Source of the DNA: CAVZCK01 sp963798805
GTDB lineage: Bacteria; Pseudomonadota; Alphaproteobacteria; Rhizobiales; Rhodomicrobiaceae
Direction: 5' to 3'
Length of the DNA: 64,000 nucleotides
NCBI GenBank assembly: GCA_963798805.1
Contig: CAWCVC010000011.1
Coordinates: 248,001-312,000 of the forward strand
Made by a program: the position numbers and the translations under genes. Under the pieces are notes generated by a model. It did no database searches and was not told the origin of the DNA. It was given only the letters and a program-made list of their open reading frames with translations. This document shows positions 1 to 9,082 of this stretch, in pieces (positions within the stretch are counted from its first letter, which is position 1; every line of letters begins with the position of its first letter).

Positions 1-12
1 CCAAGCGCGATG

Positions 13-969
13 TCATTGTGACGGAATTCTGAGCGAGGATCGCCGCGAGGCGAGCCAGACGCCGGTCAGGATCAGCGCAAAACCGGCGAGGTGATAGAGA
101 TAGAGATGCTCGCCAAGGAAGAGGATGGCGAGCACCGCGCCGAACAGCGGAATCAGATGCATGAACACGCCCGCGCGGCTGCCGCCGATCAGCTCGACGC
201 CGCGGATATAGCAGATCTGGGCGACGACGCTCGGCATCGTCGAGACATAGGCGATGCCGACCATCGCACCGAGCGTCGGCTGGATGTACTTCCCCGCCAG
301 CATCTCGCCGATGAACAGCGGAATGTTGAGCAGCGCGGCCACGCCGAAGGTCACAGCGGCGAAGCTCAGCCAATGAATGCGCGGCGTCTCCCGCAATAGC
401 GCCGTATAGACCGCCCACACGGTCATCGCCACCAGCACCCAGAGATCGCCTTCGTTGAGCTGAAAGCTCGTTAGCAAGGCCGGATCGCCCTTGGTCAGCA
501 CCGCGATGACGCCGAGGAAGGAAATCCCGATCCCCACCGCCTGCATCCGGCTCAAGGTGTCGCGATAGATGATGAACACCGCGATCGGGATCAGGATCGG
601 CACGGCTGAGTTGATCACCAGCGCATTGATTGCCGGCGTTTTGCTGACGCCGATATAATAGAGGCTGTTGAAGCTGCCGGGGCCTAGCGCGCCGAGCATG
701 ACAAGGATCGGCCAGCGGGCGCGGATGGTGCGCCAGTCGCGCCTCAGATACGGCCAGGCGAAGGGCAGGATGATCAGCGTGGCGAAGGTCCAGCGCAGCC
801 AAGCCAGCGTCAGAGGCGGCACCTCACCCGAAATTCCGCGCGCGATAACGGAATTGCCGGCCCAGAACAGCATCGTCATGACCAGGAGCAGATAGGCATT
901 GCCGAAGCCACGCACGGCGAGACTCTGCTTATTTTCTATGCCGATGCCCTTTTGCATGGCAGGAGCCAT
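13..969 (-). CDS. DMT-superfamily (EamA) transporter
   Basis: Inner-membrane transporter of the drug/metabolite superfamily, built as two repeats of about five helices. The 318-residue translation is nearly all hydrophobic segments joined by short basic loops. It carries FWAGNSVIARG in the first helix and LGEHLYLYH before the last helix, both typical of EamA proteins. The length is normal for the family. It is transcribed divergently from purA across a 160-bp gap. An alternative start lies four codons inside; neither has an obvious ribosome site. The substrate cannot be read from the sequence (amino acids or metabolites are usual). Confidence 0.9.
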   Translation of the reverse strand: MAPAMQKGIGIENKQSLAVRGFGNAYLLLVMTMLFWAGNSVIARGISGEVPPLTLAWLRWTFATLIILPFAWPYLRRDWRTIRARWPILVMLGALGPGSFNSLYYIGVSKTPAINALVINSAVPILIPIAVFIIYRDTLSRMQAVGIGISFLGVIAVLTKGDPALLTSFQLNEGDLWVLVAMTVWAVYTALLRETPRIHWLSFAAVTFGVAALLNIPLFIGEMLAGKYIQPTLGAMVGIAYVSTMPSVVAQICYIRGVELIGGSRAGVFMHLIPLFGAVLAILFLGEHLYLYHLAGFALILTGVWLASRRSSLRIPSQ

Positions 970-1128
970 ACGCGAGCGGACCTCGCGCGTAAAGCGCTGT
1001 CGCGGTAAGGCTGCTATGCGGGGCGTGTCGCCTGCGGTGCCAAGGCCGCTCGCGGATTGATCGGCGTCACGTTATAGATTTAGCTGCAAGAGCCGAGTCG
1101 GCTACCGGATTTTGAATGAGGAACGCTT

Positions 1129-2421
1129 ATGGCCAATGTCGCAGTCGTCGGTTCGCAATGGGGCGATGAGGGGAAAGGGAAAATCGTCGACTGGCTGTCG
1201 GAGCGGGCCGATATCGTCGTGCGCTTTCAGGGCGGGCACAATGCCGGCCATACGCTTGTCGTCGACGGCATCACCTACAAGCTGTCGCTGCTGCCGTCGG
1301 GCGTCGTCCGACCCGGCAAGCTGTCGGTCATCGGCAATGGCGTGGTCCTCGATCCGTGGGCGCTGGCGAAAGAGATCGGCGAGTTGCGCGCCAAGGGCGT
1401 GACCATCTCGCGGGACAATCTGCGCATTGCCGACAATGCGACCTTGATCCTGCCGCTGCACCGCGAGCTCGACGGGCTGCGCGAGGCCGGCGCTGGCAGC
1501 AACGCCATCGGTACGACGAAGCGGGGCATCGGCCCCGCTTATGAGGACAAGGTCGGCCGGCGCGCCATCCGCGTCATGGATCTCTGCAATCTGAAGACGC
1601 TCAGGGCCAAGGTCGACCGCGCCTTGATGCATCACAACGCGCTGCGGCGCGGGCTCGGCGTCGAGGAAATTTCCGGCGAGACCCTGTTCCAGGAGCTTGC
1701 CGGGGTGGCGCCGGAGGTGCTGCCCTATGTCGACCGCGTCTGGGCGCTTCTCGATCAGCACCGGCGCGAGGGCAAGCGCATCCTGTTCGAGGGCGCGCAA
1801 GGCACCATGCTCGATATCGACCACGGCACCTATCCGTTCGTCACCTCGTCCAACACGGTCGCGGCGCAGGCAGCGACGGGCTGCGGGCTCGGGCCGCGCT
1901 CGGTGACCCAGGTGCTCGGCATCACCAAAGCCTATACGACGCGCGTCGGCCAGGGGCCGTTCCCGACCGAGCAGGCGAATGAGGTGGGGCGGCTGCTCGG
2001 CGAGCGCGGCCATGAATTCGGCACGGTGACGGGGCGGCCGCGCCGCTGCGGCTGGTTTGATGCCTGTCTGGTCCGCCAGTCGGTCAAAGTGAGCGGCATC
2101 GACGGCATCGCGCTGACCAAGCTCGACGTGCTCGACGGGCTCGACGAGGTCAAGATCTGCGTCGGCTACCGGCTCGACGGCCATGAGATCGACTATCTGC
2201 CGGCAGCGCAGGGCGCCCAGGCTCGGGTCGAGCCGATCTATGAGGTGCTGGAGGGGTGGAAGGCGTCGACCGAGGGCGCACGGAACTGGGGCGCCCTGCC
2301 CGCCCAGGCGATCAAATATGTGAAGCGGCTGGAGGAGCTGATCGAGGCGCCCGTCACCATGCTGTCGACCTCACCGAAGCGCGAGGACACCATCCTGATG
2401 CAGGATCCGTTCGCGGATTGA
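1129..2421 (+). CDS. purA: Adenylosuccinate synthetase
   Basis: Joins IMP and aspartate using GTP to give adenylosuccinate, the first committed step from IMP to AMP in the cytoplasm. The N-terminus has the family P-loop region GSQWGDEGKGKIVDWL with the catalytic Asp13 and, downstream, the GGHNAGHT motif carrying the catalytic His. The segments EGAQGTMLDIDHGTYPFVTS and GRPRRCGWFD are also diagnostic. At 430 residues it is full length. The ATG follows a GAGGAA-like site. The gene is convergent with the coiled-coil locus on its right. Confidence 0.98.
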   Translation: MANVAVVGSQWGDEGKGKIVDWLSERADIVVRFQGGHNAGHTLVVDGITYKLSLLPSGVVRPGKLSVIGNGVVLDPWALAKEIGELRAKGVTISRDNLRIADNATLILPLHRELDGLREAGAGSNAIGTTKRGIGPAYEDKVGRRAIRVMDLCNLKTLRAKVDRALMHHNALRRGLGVEEISGETLFQELAGVAPEVLPYVDRVWALLDQHRREGKRILFEGAQGTMLDIDHGTYPFVTSSNTVAAQAATGCGLGPRSVTQVLGITKAYTTRVGQGPFPTEQANEVGRLLGERGHEFGTVTGRPRRCGWFDACLVRQSVKVSGIDGIALTKLDVLDGLDEVKICVGYRLDGHEIDYLPAAQGAQARVEPIYEVLEGWKASTEGARNWGALPAQAIKYVKRLEELIEAPVTMLSTSPKREDTILMQDPFAD

Positions 2422-2540
2422 TAGGCGGCCACGCTTCCGGGTGGGAGCAGTTGCAGGCTGAGATCGCTGCGCACGTGAGCGCGCTTACGTAGAGCACCGC
2501 CGTCGGATTGCGCGGCCAATTCAGCCGCCGGCGGCACAAA

Positions 2541-2942
2541 TCAGACCATCAGCCGGCCGCTGGCATGGCCGAGGACGAGATAAATCCGCCCCGTCTCGGA
2601 TATCAGATGGCTCTGTACAGTGCGGCCCTTCGGGTCGGCCTTGGCGGCGTCGTGCAACATCCGCTCGAAATCGGCGAGGTAGCGGTCGACGATGTGCCGG
2701 AAGGTGCTGTCGTTCTCGTAGCGCCGCTTGACCTGCTCGAAGGTCGCCTGGCCTTCGCGATTATAGATGCTGCGGCTGATGATGCTGCGCTCGCCCTTGT
2801 TGTAGCGCATCCACACCTCTGCCGCGACGTCCGCATCAACGGCATTCGCGATGTCCTTCATATCGAAGACCATCGGCGAAGCCTCGGGCTTGCGGCCATT
2901 GTCGAGCGGCGCAGCCATGGGCGGCATGCCGTCAGGACTCAT
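2541..2942 (-). CDS. Conserved hypothetical protein paired with the coiled-coil gene
   Basis: A 133-residue, mostly helical, soluble protein with no signal peptide, membrane segment or motif I recognise. Its start overlaps the last 11 bp of the large coiled-coil gene upstream, so the two are probably translationally coupled and act together. Charged patches such as YNREGQATFEQVKRRY and conserved-looking helices (FRHIVDRYLADFERML) argue for a real protein rather than a shadow frame. It ends about 120 bp from the convergent purA stop. Function unknown. Confidence 0.75.
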   Translation of the reverse strand: MSPDGMPPMAAPLDNGRKPEASPMVFDMKDIANAVDADVAAEVWMRYNKGERSIISRSIYNREGQATFEQVKRRYENDSTFRHIVDRYLADFERMLHDAAKADPKGRTVQSHLISETGRIYLVLGHASGRLMV

Positions 2943-5649
2943 CGCCGCCTGAAAACCCGTCCTCGGATTGCGAGGCGCGGGCGAGAAGATCGCCGAGCGA
3001 CCACTTCGCGCCGCTCTCCGGATTGGCCGCCGGGCTTCCCGGCATCGGTGCCCGGCCCATGGGATCGTAGCCCAGATTCGGATCAGCGAGCTGCTGCGGC
3101 CGGTCCATGCGCTCCATCACCCCGGCGCTGACCGCTTCGAGCGGGTCGCGCGGCGTAGCCCATTCTTCGGAGTAAGCGCCACGCGGCGGCGGAGGCGCAT
3201 CGCGCCGGCCCGGCGGATCGAAGGGCGGCATCCCGTGCGGTTCGTGCTGCGGCTGCGGAATGCGCGACGGACGGTTCGGCTCGGGCTGTTGAGCGCGCGG
3301 CTGCTCGGGCTTGGAGACCTGGCCGGAATAGCCGTGCCGGTTCGTCAATTCCGTGAGCGAATCCAGCGCGGAGAGCTGGTCCTGCAGGGCGCGGCGCATG
3401 GCCTTGGCGCTCTGTTTCGTGGTTTCCGGCAGAGACTTCGCCTGGCGCTTGATCTCGGACTGCGCCATTTCGAGCTCGTTCGCCGCCTGATGCGCGGAAT
3501 TCCGCACCTGCTGCGTGGTCTCGGAGAAGCTGCTGGTGAAGCCCGAAAGCTGATTCGAGACCTGGTCCGACAAGGAGGCAAAGCTGGTCTTCAGCTCCGA
3601 AATCGCCCGCGCGGTGTGCGCCTGCGCCTCGGCGCGGAGACGCTCCAACTCCTTCACCGCCGTCTGCGACTTGTCCGCCGAATCGCGCGCCAGCGTCTCG
3701 GTGACCTGCTTGGCGCGCTGCTCCGCCTGCGTCAGCGACTGCTCGAGCATGTTCGAATAATGATGCATCATGCGGTCCAGCTCGCCGGCCCGCTTGTTGA
3801 TGCCTTCGACCATCTGGCTGAGCTGCGCCTGCCGCTGCTCCATCATCACGTCGACTTTGCTGTTCTGCAACTCGAGAGCGCGCGCGGCGTTGATGATGTT
3901 CGAGCCCTGGTCCTCGAACCGCTTGGTCAGGCTGTGGATCTGATTGAGAAGGCCGTTCGAGACCTCTTTGAGCACATGCGCATGAGCGCCGAGCGCTTCA
4001 GAGCTGGTCCCCGATCCCCGCGCCAGTTCCTCGACGGCGCGCTGGATCTGGTTCGTGCTGGTCGTGACCACCTGCTGGATCGCGCCGGCCTGACGCGACA
4101 GCGATTTCTCCATCGAGCGGGAATGCTGGTCGAGCGTCTCGCGGATATTGCCGGTATAGCGGGAGACGGAGGCATCGAGAGACTTGGTCCGCTCGGAAAG
4201 CGTAGCGTCGAAAGCCTGGGTGCGCCGGCCGAGAATGGTTTCGAGCGCCTGGGTGCGCTCGGCGAGCAATTCGTCGATCGCCCGCCCCTGCTCCGTCAGC
4301 ACGGTCTGCAGCATCTTGGTGCGGTCGTGCAGCGAGGCGTTGAGCGAGTCGGTGCGCTGGGCGAGCGCGCCTTCGAGGGCCGAAAGATTCTTGGTCGCGC
4401 CCTCGATAATGCCGCTGAGGCGGGTCTGCTCGCTGCCAAGCCGCTCGAGCAGAACGGGAATTTCGCGCCCGACCCGTTCGCTCATGCTCATCACGGAGGC
4501 GACAAGATTATTGCCCTTGGCCGAAATCGCGGCCGCCGTCCGGTCGGAGGTCTCCTGAATCGCCCGTGTCACGTCGAGGCCGGAGCGATGCAGCTGCTCC
4601 GCCGCCTGCGCGCCGTGCTTGACGAGCTGCTCGGTGATGCGGGCGCCGCGCTCGGCCAGCTTCTCGTCGATCACGGCGCCGGCCGCCGTTACGGCCGCGG
4701 TGATCTTGTTGCCGCGGCTCGCTAGCGTGTCGGCGAGCGTCGAGGTCGCCTGCGTCATCGACTGGCTGGCGCGGTCGCTGGCGGCGGCGATTTCGCGCGT
4801 CACATGCGTGCCGATGCCGCGCAGCGCCTCACTGACGCGGTCGCTGTTATTGGCAAGCGCCTCGCGTTCGCTGGCCAGCTCGTTGATCAGATTGCGGATG
4901 CGGTTTTCATTCTCGGTGTAGGACCGCTCCAGCGCGGCAACCTCGTTGTGCACCAGCGCCTCGAGTTCGCCGGCGCGGCCGAGGGCGCGCGAGATCGCGT
5001 CATTCATCGCCGCGACCTGGCGGCGCACGGTCTGCCCAAGAGACGCGACGGATTGCTCGGCCATCTTGTCGGGCTCGGCGAGCCGCACGGCGACCTCCGT
5101 CATCGCCGAGGACATCAGCCGCAATTCCTGCGCGCGCCAGACCAGGATGGCGAGGAACCAGAACAACGCGATCGGCACCACGATGGTCGCGATCACCGCG
5201 GCGAAGGCCGGCGTCGACAGGATGTCCGACAGGCCGCTCGATCCGTCGCCCTTGGCAAGCACCGCCCAGGCGATCAGACAGCCGAGCACGAACCAGATGC
5301 CCGACGCGGCAAGGGCGATGTAGAAGGGCGATTTCGACGGCCGCTGCTGCAGCGCGTAAACGAGGCCGCCGATCGAGGGCATGTCGTCATTGGCGGCGAT
5401 GGCTCGGACCGGACCGGGCGCAGCGCGGGTCGCCGGGGCCCCGCGGCCCTGCGCGGTAACGGAGCCCGAAGGTCTGAGATGCGACTGAGAAAGTTGTGCT
5501 TTGCCGGCGGGTGCCATCCGCTTGTTCGGCGCAGGGCTGGCGGGGTTCGTGCGCTCTGATGATTCGCGAAGGCCGTCGCCCATCCGATTGTCCCCGGAAA
5601 CGACTGCATCAGCGCCGGTTTCGCGGGATTTGATCGGTTTTTGAGACAT
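2932..5649 (-). CDS. Large membrane-anchored coiled-coil protein (apolipoprotein-like, GPR/RgsE-like)
   Basis: 905 residues. A disordered N-terminus (1-105) is followed by two membrane helices (about 107-132 and 148-170). A very long helical/coiled-coil region (about 180-740) contains degenerate short repeats of the type ERTQALETILGRRTQAF, and the tail is Pro/Gln-rich (about 770-905). This layout matches apolipoprotein A1/A4/E-like proteins of Hyphomicrobiales, the best known being the growth pole ring protein (GPR/RgsE) that organises polar growth. Those are usually much longer, so this would be a short relative. As I recall, purA also lies near the gene in Sinorhizobium. Role in cell-envelope organisation is an inference; the domain layout is seen. 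Confidence 0.8.
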   Translation of the reverse strand: MSQKPIKSRETGADAVVSGDNRMGDGLRESSERTNPASPAPNKRMAPAGKAQLSQSHLRPSGSVTAQGRGAPATRAAPGPVRAIAANDDMPSIGGLVYALQQRPSKSPFYIALAASGIWFVLGCLIAWAVLAKGDGSSGLSDILSTPAFAAVIATIVVPIALFWFLAILVWRAQELRLMSSAMTEVAVRLAEPDKMAEQSVASLGQTVRRQVAAMNDAISRALGRAGELEALVHNEVAALERSYTENENRIRNLINELASEREALANNSDRVSEALRGIGTHVTREIAAASDRASQSMTQATSTLADTLASRGNKITAAVTAAGAVIDEKLAERGARITEQLVKHGAQAAEQLHRSGLDVTRAIQETSDRTAAAISAKGNNLVASVMSMSERVGREIPVLLERLGSEQTRLSGIIEGATKNLSALEGALAQRTDSLNASLHDRTKMLQTVLTEQGRAIDELLAERTQALETILGRRTQAFDATLSERTKSLDASVSRYTGNIRETLDQHSRSMEKSLSRQAGAIQQVVTTSTNQIQRAVEELARGSGTSSEALGAHAHVLKEVSNGLLNQIHSLTKRFEDQGSNIINAARALELQNSKVDVMMEQRQAQLSQMVEGINKRAGELDRMMHHYSNMLEQSLTQAEQRAKQVTETLARDSADKSQTAVKELERLRAEAQAHTARAISELKTSFASLSDQVSNQLSGFTSSFSETTQQVRNSAHQAANELEMAQSEIKRQAKSLPETTKQSAKAMRRALQDQLSALDSLTELTNRHGYSGQVSKPEQPRAQQPEPNRPSRIPQPQHEPHGMPPFDPPGRRDAPPPPRGAYSEEWATPRDPLEAVSAGVMERMDRPQQLADPNLGYDPMGRAPMPGSPAANPESGAKWSLGDLLARASQSEDGFSGGDES

Positions 5650-6156
5650 TCCGCCGTCCTGAATATAAGGTGAATGCGCGATTATGCGGGGTGGGATAAC
5701 ACGGAAGAGGCCCCTGGTAGAATCCGTTATAGCTTCAAACGGTGAGGTTGCAAGACGGAGCGACGAACAACTGTCGCTTAATCCCCCGGAGCTTACGCCT
5801 TACTCGCCCAAAAACACTCCGTTGCCGAAGCGCACTACCGAGGAGAAAAAAGGAAAGTGCGTCCCCCACGAACAAGCTTGTTTTTGTACCGGGAATTTAA
5901 GGCTAAAAAAAGATTATTCCTATACGGCCATTCACGGAAGGGGCGCCGCTACTTCTCTGGAAATGCGGTGTTTTCTGGCCTTTTTGCAACGCATAGCGTG
6001 AAAAGTAACTCGACCCCGGCGAAACCACAAATTGGCCGCTTTGGGGCGGTTAGTTCGCGGTGAACCGAACTTGACAGCCTGGGGTTGTTAGGCTTGCTTC
6101 TACGCTCGCAGGAAGAGTGGCGTGGAAGCAGGTTTTTTTATTTTTTGCCAAGGCGG
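5650..6156. other. Intergenic region, relatively AT-rich
   Basis: About 500 bp between two divergent genes. A 105-codon open frame on the plus strand (5684-6001) has low-complexity, unlikely composition and I do not accept it. The segment from about 5840 to 6020 is clearly more AT-rich than its surroundings. It presumably holds the promoters of the coiled-coil gene (leftward) and the Hpt-like gene (rightward). No hairpin terminator is evident. Confidence 0.5.
6071..6100 (+). promoter_or_regulatory. Candidate sigma-70 promoter for the Hpt-like gene
   Basis: A perfect TTGACA at 6071-6076 lies about 85 bp before the first ATG of the Hpt-like gene. The expected -10 region about 17 bp further on (around 6093-6098) is only weakly conserved, as is common in alphaproteobacteria. 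This is a motif match only. Confidence 0.3.
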
Positions 6157-6162
6157 ATGACG

Positions 6163-6552
6163 ATGGAATTGACGCTCTATGCCCGACCCGAGGTCGAGGC
6201 TGAACCTGAAGCCCATTTCGCGCCGAAAAGCCGGCCGGTCGATCTGGCGCATCTGTCGCGCTACACAATGGGTAACAGCGCGGTCGAAAGGGAGGTGCTG
6301 GAGCTTTTCCGGCGGCAGACGCGCCTCTATTTCGACAAGCTGTCCCGGGCGGCGACTGAGGATGCCTGGCGGGAAGCCGCCCGGGTGCTGAAAGCCTCCG
6401 CGCGCGGCGTCGGGGCCTGGCAGATCCTTGAGACCGCCGACACCGCCGAGCAGCTCGCCGCGACCGGTACCGAATCGGCGCGCCACGAGCTTCTGCGCGC
6501 GCTCTCCGATCAGATCCAGCAGGCCAACGAGTTCATCGAAAGCGTGCTTTGA
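6163..6552 (+). CDS. Hpt-domain-like protein lacking the phospho-acceptor histidine
   Basis: About 130 residues. The start DLAHLSRYTMGNSAVEREVLELF and the motif LKASARGVGAW match the small histidine-phosphotransfer (Hpt) proteins of Hyphomicrobiales, whose core normally reads AHTLKGSARxVGAW. Here the aligned phosphorylatable His is Arg (AARVLKASARGVGAW) and the following Gly is Ala, so ordinary phosphorelay chemistry looks impossible. It may be a pseudo-Hpt adaptor or inhibitor. Two in-frame ATGs exist at 6157 and 6163; AAGG at 6150-6153 is better spaced for 6163. No kinase or regulator gene is adjacent. Confidence 0.75.
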   Translation: MELTLYARPEVEAEPEAHFAPKSRPVDLAHLSRYTMGNSAVEREVLELFRRQTRLYFDKLSRAATEDAWREAARVLKASARGVGAWQILETADTAEQLAATGTESARHELLRALSDQIQQANEFIESVL

Positions 6553-6712
6553 GGCGGGACGCTCGCCGGCCGTGAGCCGAAGGCTGGAAGCGCGTCCGGT
6601 TTTATCTTATATCCGCTCTTAGCTTTTGATCAGTTGGGGCGGCGGGTTTGTCTGCGCGGCTTTGCGCGCCTTCCCAAGATGCGCCTCCGGGAAAGGTCTG
6701 GAAACCGTCGCC

Positions 6713-7033
6713 ATGCCCAAAATCACCTATATTGATCACACCGGCCGGGAGTATGTGGTCGAGGGCGAGGTTGGGCAGACCGTCATGGAGACCGCCATCA
6801 AGCATGACGTGCCGGGCATCGTCGCCGAATGCGGCGGTGCCTGCTCTTGCGCCACCTGCCATGTCTATGTCGATGAAGCCTGGCGTGGCATAACCGGCGA
6901 ACCCTCGCAGATGGAAGAGGACATGCTGGATTTCGCCTTTGAGGTGCGCCCGGAAAGCCGGCTGAGCTGCCAGCTTCGAATCACCGAAGATTACGACGGC
7001 CTCGTCGTCCGCATCCCCGAACACCAGGGTTGA
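6713..7033 (+). CDS. [2Fe-2S] ferredoxin (FdVI / ISC type)
   Basis: Soluble 106-residue electron carrier of the adrenodoxin/ISC ferredoxin group. Cluster ligands are Cys40, Cys46, Cys49 (in AECGGACSCATCH) and Cys86 (SCQL). The open frame extends 29 codons upstream, but family alignment and the MPKITYIDHTGREY start put the true start at the ATG at 6713. It sits directly upstream of a thioredoxin-reductase-like ferredoxin-NADP reductase, suggesting a physiological pair that passes electrons from NADPH to the ferredoxin for Fe-S assembly or oxygenases. Confidence 0.93.
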   Translation: MPKITYIDHTGREYVVEGEVGQTVMETAIKHDVPGIVAECGGACSCATCHVYVDEAWRGITGEPSQMEEDMLDFAFEVRPESRLSCQLRITEDYDGLVVRIPEHQG

Positions 7034-7126
7034 GCTTTCCTCCGCCTGTCTCTACTTATGCTGCGGGCGAGGCGCGGCGCGGGCGATGCTTACCCGCTTG
7101 GCGCCCGTGAGCAAGGGGTCGAAATC

Positions 7127-8161
7127 ATGGCTGACGACATGCCGACCGAGACAGACGCGGTCATCATCGGGGCGGGTCCGATTGGGCTTTTCGCCGTCTT
7201 CGAGCTTGGCCTGCTCGATATCAAGGCGCATCTCATCGACATTCTCGACCGGCCCGGCGGCCAGTGCACCGAGCTCTATCCGGAAAAGCCGATATACGAC
7301 ATCCCGGCTCTGCCGGTCGTGACCGGCCAGGAGCTGACCGACCGCGTGATGGAGCAGATCAAGCCGTTCCATCCGACCTTCCACTTTTCGCAAAGGGTCG
7401 ACAAGCTGGCGCGCAGCGGCGACAACGGCTTCGAGCTGGAAACCGACATCGGGACGAAGTTCCGCGCCAAGATTGTGGTGATCGCCGCCGGCGGCGGCTC
7501 GTTTACGCCGAAGCGCCCGCCGCTCCCGGGCATCGAAGCCTTCGAAGGCAAGTCGGTGTTCTATTCGGTGCGGCGGATGGAGGATTTCCGCGGACGCGAT
7601 GTCGTCATCGTCGGCGGCGGCGATTCGGCGCTCGACTGGACGCTCAATCTGCAACCGGTCGCCAAGTCCTTGACGCTCATCCATCGGCGCGATCAGTTCC
7701 GCGCGGCGCCCGACAGCGTCAACAAGATGCGCGAGCTTGTCGGGGCGGGGAAGATGCAGCTCCGCATCGGCCAGGTGACGCGCCTCGCCGGCGCGGACGG
7801 CGAGCTTGCCGGCGCCACGGTGCGCGGCGACAGCGGCGAGACTATCGACATCGGCTGCGACCGGATGCTGCCGTTTTTCGGCCTGACCATGAAGCTCGGC
7901 CCGGTCGCCGATTGGGGGCTCAACCTGCATGAGAACCTGATTCCGGTCGACACCGAGAAGTTCGAGACTTCCGAGCCGCGGATCTTCGCCATCGGCGACA
8001 TCAATCACTATCCCGGCAAGCTGAAGCTGATCCTTTCCGGATTCCATGAAGCCGCGCTGATGGCTCAGCAGGCTTACCATTACATCTATCCGGATAAGCG
8101 TCTTGTCTTCCAATACACGACGTCGTCTTCGAGCCTGCAGAAGAAGCTCGGCGTGATCTGA
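7127..8161 (+). CDS. Ferredoxin--NADP reductase (thioredoxin-reductase-like)
   Basis: Cytoplasmic FAD enzyme that exchanges electrons between NADP(H) and ferredoxin. The start at ATG 7127 gives MADDMPTETDAVIIGAGPIG, with the FAD Rossmann motif GAGPIGLF. A second dinucleotide site (VIVGGGDSALDW) lies mid-protein and GDINHYPGKLKLI near the C-terminus. It lacks the CxxC of thioredoxin reductases, which identifies the TrxR-like FNR group. The length of 344 residues is usual. It lies 93 bp after the ferredoxin gene. Its TGA stop directly abuts the stop of the convergent ispE, with zero bases between them. Confidence 0.93.
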   Translation: MADDMPTETDAVIIGAGPIGLFAVFELGLLDIKAHLIDILDRPGGQCTELYPEKPIYDIPALPVVTGQELTDRVMEQIKPFHPTFHFSQRVDKLARSGDNGFELETDIGTKFRAKIVVIAAGGGSFTPKRPPLPGIEAFEGKSVFYSVRRMEDFRGRDVVIVGGGDSALDWTLNLQPVAKSLTLIHRRDQFRAAPDSVNKMRELVGAGKMQLRIGQVTRLAGADGELAGATVRGDSGETIDIGCDRMLPFFGLTMKLGPVADWGLNLHENLIPVDTEKFETSEPRIFAIGDINHYPGKLKLILSGFHEAALMAQQAYHYIYPDKRLVFQYTTSSSSLQKKLGVI

Positions 8162-9082
8162 TCAGCGGAGCGTGACCGGACGCACCCACCAGCCCGGATA
8201 ATCCGCTGACAGACGATCGGCGGCGCTGCATGCTTCGTCTATGCTCGCGAACAGTCCGTAGCAGGTCGGTCCGCTGCCTGACAGGCGCGCCAGCAGGCAA
8301 CCGGGCAGCGCGCGAAGCGCCGATAGCATATCACCGATCACGGGTAGCAGGCGGCACGCGGGGCCTTCGAGATCGTTGCTCCGTTCGGCGGCGTAAGCGA
8401 CGAGATCTGCGCCGCTCTTGAGGTCGGGCAGAACCACGGCCCCCGGCGCAGCACGCAGCGATCCGGCGGCGAGCAGGCGGAAGACATCGCGTGTCGCCAG
8501 CGGCGCCATGGGGTTGACCAGCAGTGCCGGCATGGGCGCAAGCGCCGGCAGCGGATGCAGTTTCTCGCCGATGCCCGCCATCAGCGCGGCTCGGGAGAAC
8601 AAGCAGCATGGGATGTCGGCGCCGAGCGCTCGCACCAACGGAATGAGCGCGGCAAGATCCTCCGGCTTGCCGTAATGCCTCGCCAGCAGCCGCAGCGCCG
8701 CCGCCGCGTCGGCCGAGCCGCCGCCCAGCCCCGCCGCCACGGGTATGCGCTTTGTCAGGTGGAAGGCGCCACCCGCTTCGACGCCATATGCAGAAGCGAA
8801 ATCGCGCGCGGCGCGTTCGACGAGATTGCCGCCGCCTTCCAGGGCGCCCGCGAACGGACCCTCGACGTTCGAAGAAAATGCGCTGCCCGGCGTGAATTCC
8901 AGCGTGTCGCCGAAATCGGCGAAGCAGACGAGGCTTTCCAACTCGTGATAGCCGTCGGCCCGTCTGCCCTTGATCTGAAGCGTCAGATTGATTTTGGCTG
9001 GCGCGAACTCGGCAAGGACTCCAGCCACAGACGACGGCGACGGCGGGCCCACGCCCGCCACTTGCGCCGCATTGGGCGTCAC
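8162..9082 (-). CDS. ispE: 4-diphosphocytidyl-2-C-methyl-D-erythritol kinase
   Basis: ATP-dependent kinase of the non-mevalonate isoprenoid pathway (GHMP superfamily). The translation shows FAPAKINLTLQIKGRRADGYH at the N-terminus, the glycine-rich ATP loop PVAAGLGGGSADAAAAL and the C-terminal motif ARLSGSGPTCYGLF. The start is a GTG that overlaps the TGA of the upstream TPR gene (4 bp shared), implying translational coupling; no ATG lies near the conserved N-terminus. With the polyprenyl diphosphate synthase gene 6 kb away, this part of the window is rich in isoprenoid functions. Confidence 0.96.
   Translation of the reverse strand: MTPNAAQVAGVGPPSPSSVAGVLAEFAPAKINLTLQIKGRRADGYHELESLVCFADFGDTLEFTPGSAFSSNVEGPFAGALEGGGNLVERAARDFASAYGVEAGGAFHLTKRIPVAAGLGGGSADAAAALRLLARHYGKPEDLAALIPLVRALGADIPCCLFSRAALMAGIGEKLHPLPALAPMPALLVNPMAPLATRDVFRLLAAGSLRAAPGAVVLPDLKSGADLVAYAAERSNDLEGPACRLLPVIGDMLSALRALPGCLLARLSGSGPTCYGLFASIDEACSAADRLSADYPGWWVRPVTLR

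Noticed and set aside
5684..6001. 105-codon plus-strand frame in the gap after the coiled-coil gene
   Set aside because: Composition is not protein-like, no ribosome site, and it lies in an AT-rich promoter region.
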